A stretch of DNA of 64,000 nucleotides from positions 3,278,001-3,342,000 of the forward strand of contig NZ_CP041614.1 of NCBI RefSeq assembly GCF_007197555.1. The letters are read 5' to 3'. Position 1 is the stretch's first letter. Every line of letters begins with the position of its first letter. The notes below the pieces were generated by a model. That model had not been told where the DNA came from. It worked only from the letters and a program-made list of their open reading frames with translations, and made no database searches. Of this stretch, positions 63,826 to 64,000 are shown piece after piece. Origin of the DNA: Shewanella psychropiezotolerans (GTDB lineage Bacteria > Pseudomonadota > Gammaproteobacteria > Enterobacterales > Shewanellaceae). The position numbers were made by a program, and so were the translations under genes.

Positions 63826-64000
63826 TTAAGCTTCGATCGGCTTACGCCAATCATCTGAACCTGAAGTACCTGCAGTCGTATGATCCCAATCGATCTTACG
63901 GTATGCCATAGACACAGTAACTAGCTGAGTGAAGTCAGCCTTGCTTGGATCTTGGCAATGAGGCATGTGGCACTTAATATCTATGATGGTTGCGCCTTCG
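63826..64000 (-). CDS. hcp: T6SS tube protein Hcp (partial, C-terminal end)
   Basis: The last 57 residues of an Hcp-family protein, continuing beyond the window: EGATIIDIKCHMPHCQ, then LVTVSMAYRKIDWDHTTAG and SDDWRKPIEA-stop. Hcp hexamers form the inner tube. It heads the hcp-vgrG-effector group. Confidence 0.88.
   Translation of the reverse strand, partial: EGATIIDIKCHMPHCQDPSKADFTQLVTVSMAYRKIDWDHTTAGTSGSDDWRKPIEA

Overview
The window looks like a marine, Shewanella-type gammaproteobacterium. The evidence is a Mn-dependent inorganic pyrophosphatase, a LonB-like protease, a Czc-type RND pump, dispersed GTCATTCCG/ATCCCGGG palindromic repeats and a Vibrio/Shewanella-style auxiliary T6SS cluster. 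No tRNA, rRNA or CRISPR array was seen.

Layout. 1-4 kb: the end of a CzcB-like adaptor and a complete CzcA pump. 4.3-6.7 kb: a Lon-family AAA+ protease. 6.8-11.3 kb: an accessory island with two tandem genes that share about 300 bp of promoter DNA and about 85 N-terminal residues but have different C-terminal toxin-like domains. Each has a sigma-54 -24/-12 promoter and an upstream pair of TGGGC/GCCCA elements; palindromic repeats lie before, between and after them and a Tn3 transposase remnant follows. 11.4-13.3 kb: ppaC and a solute-binding protein.

13.5-48.3 kb: a complete SPI-2/Edwardsiella-type type III secretion system in almost exactly the Salmonella ssa/sse order, read right to left: SpiC position, sctC, sctD, ssaE, sseA, two sseB/espA copies, sscA, sseC, sseD, sseE, sscB, sseF-like, a chaperone plus unknown effector, an EsrC-size AraC regulator, ssaG-H-I-J, sctK, sctL, sctW, a chaperone plus very large effector, ssaM, sctV, N, O, P, Q, R, S, T, U. 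An SsrA-like hybrid kinase and an SsrB-like regulator lie convergently at the right end. Five near-identical 18-bp palindromes (ATCAGGT-N4-ACCTKAR) sit 49-62 bp before the start codons that head five transcription units, which outlines the regulon. Five of the T3SS genes are broken at G-tracts (seven tracts in all), and each break is repaired by one extra G. This is either a homopolymer artefact or contraction-type decay, and it must be settled before the system is called functional.

48.7-51.1 kb: an SOS-controlled umuD/umuC pair and a small monooxygenase. 51.4-64 kb: a T6SS auxiliary locus read right to left: hcp (partial), vgrG, DUF4123 adaptor, VasX-like pore-forming effector, membrane protein (candidate immunity), PAAR, then a membrane fatty-acid hydroxylase-like protein, a lipoprotein and a truncated RHS protein beside a transposase remnant.
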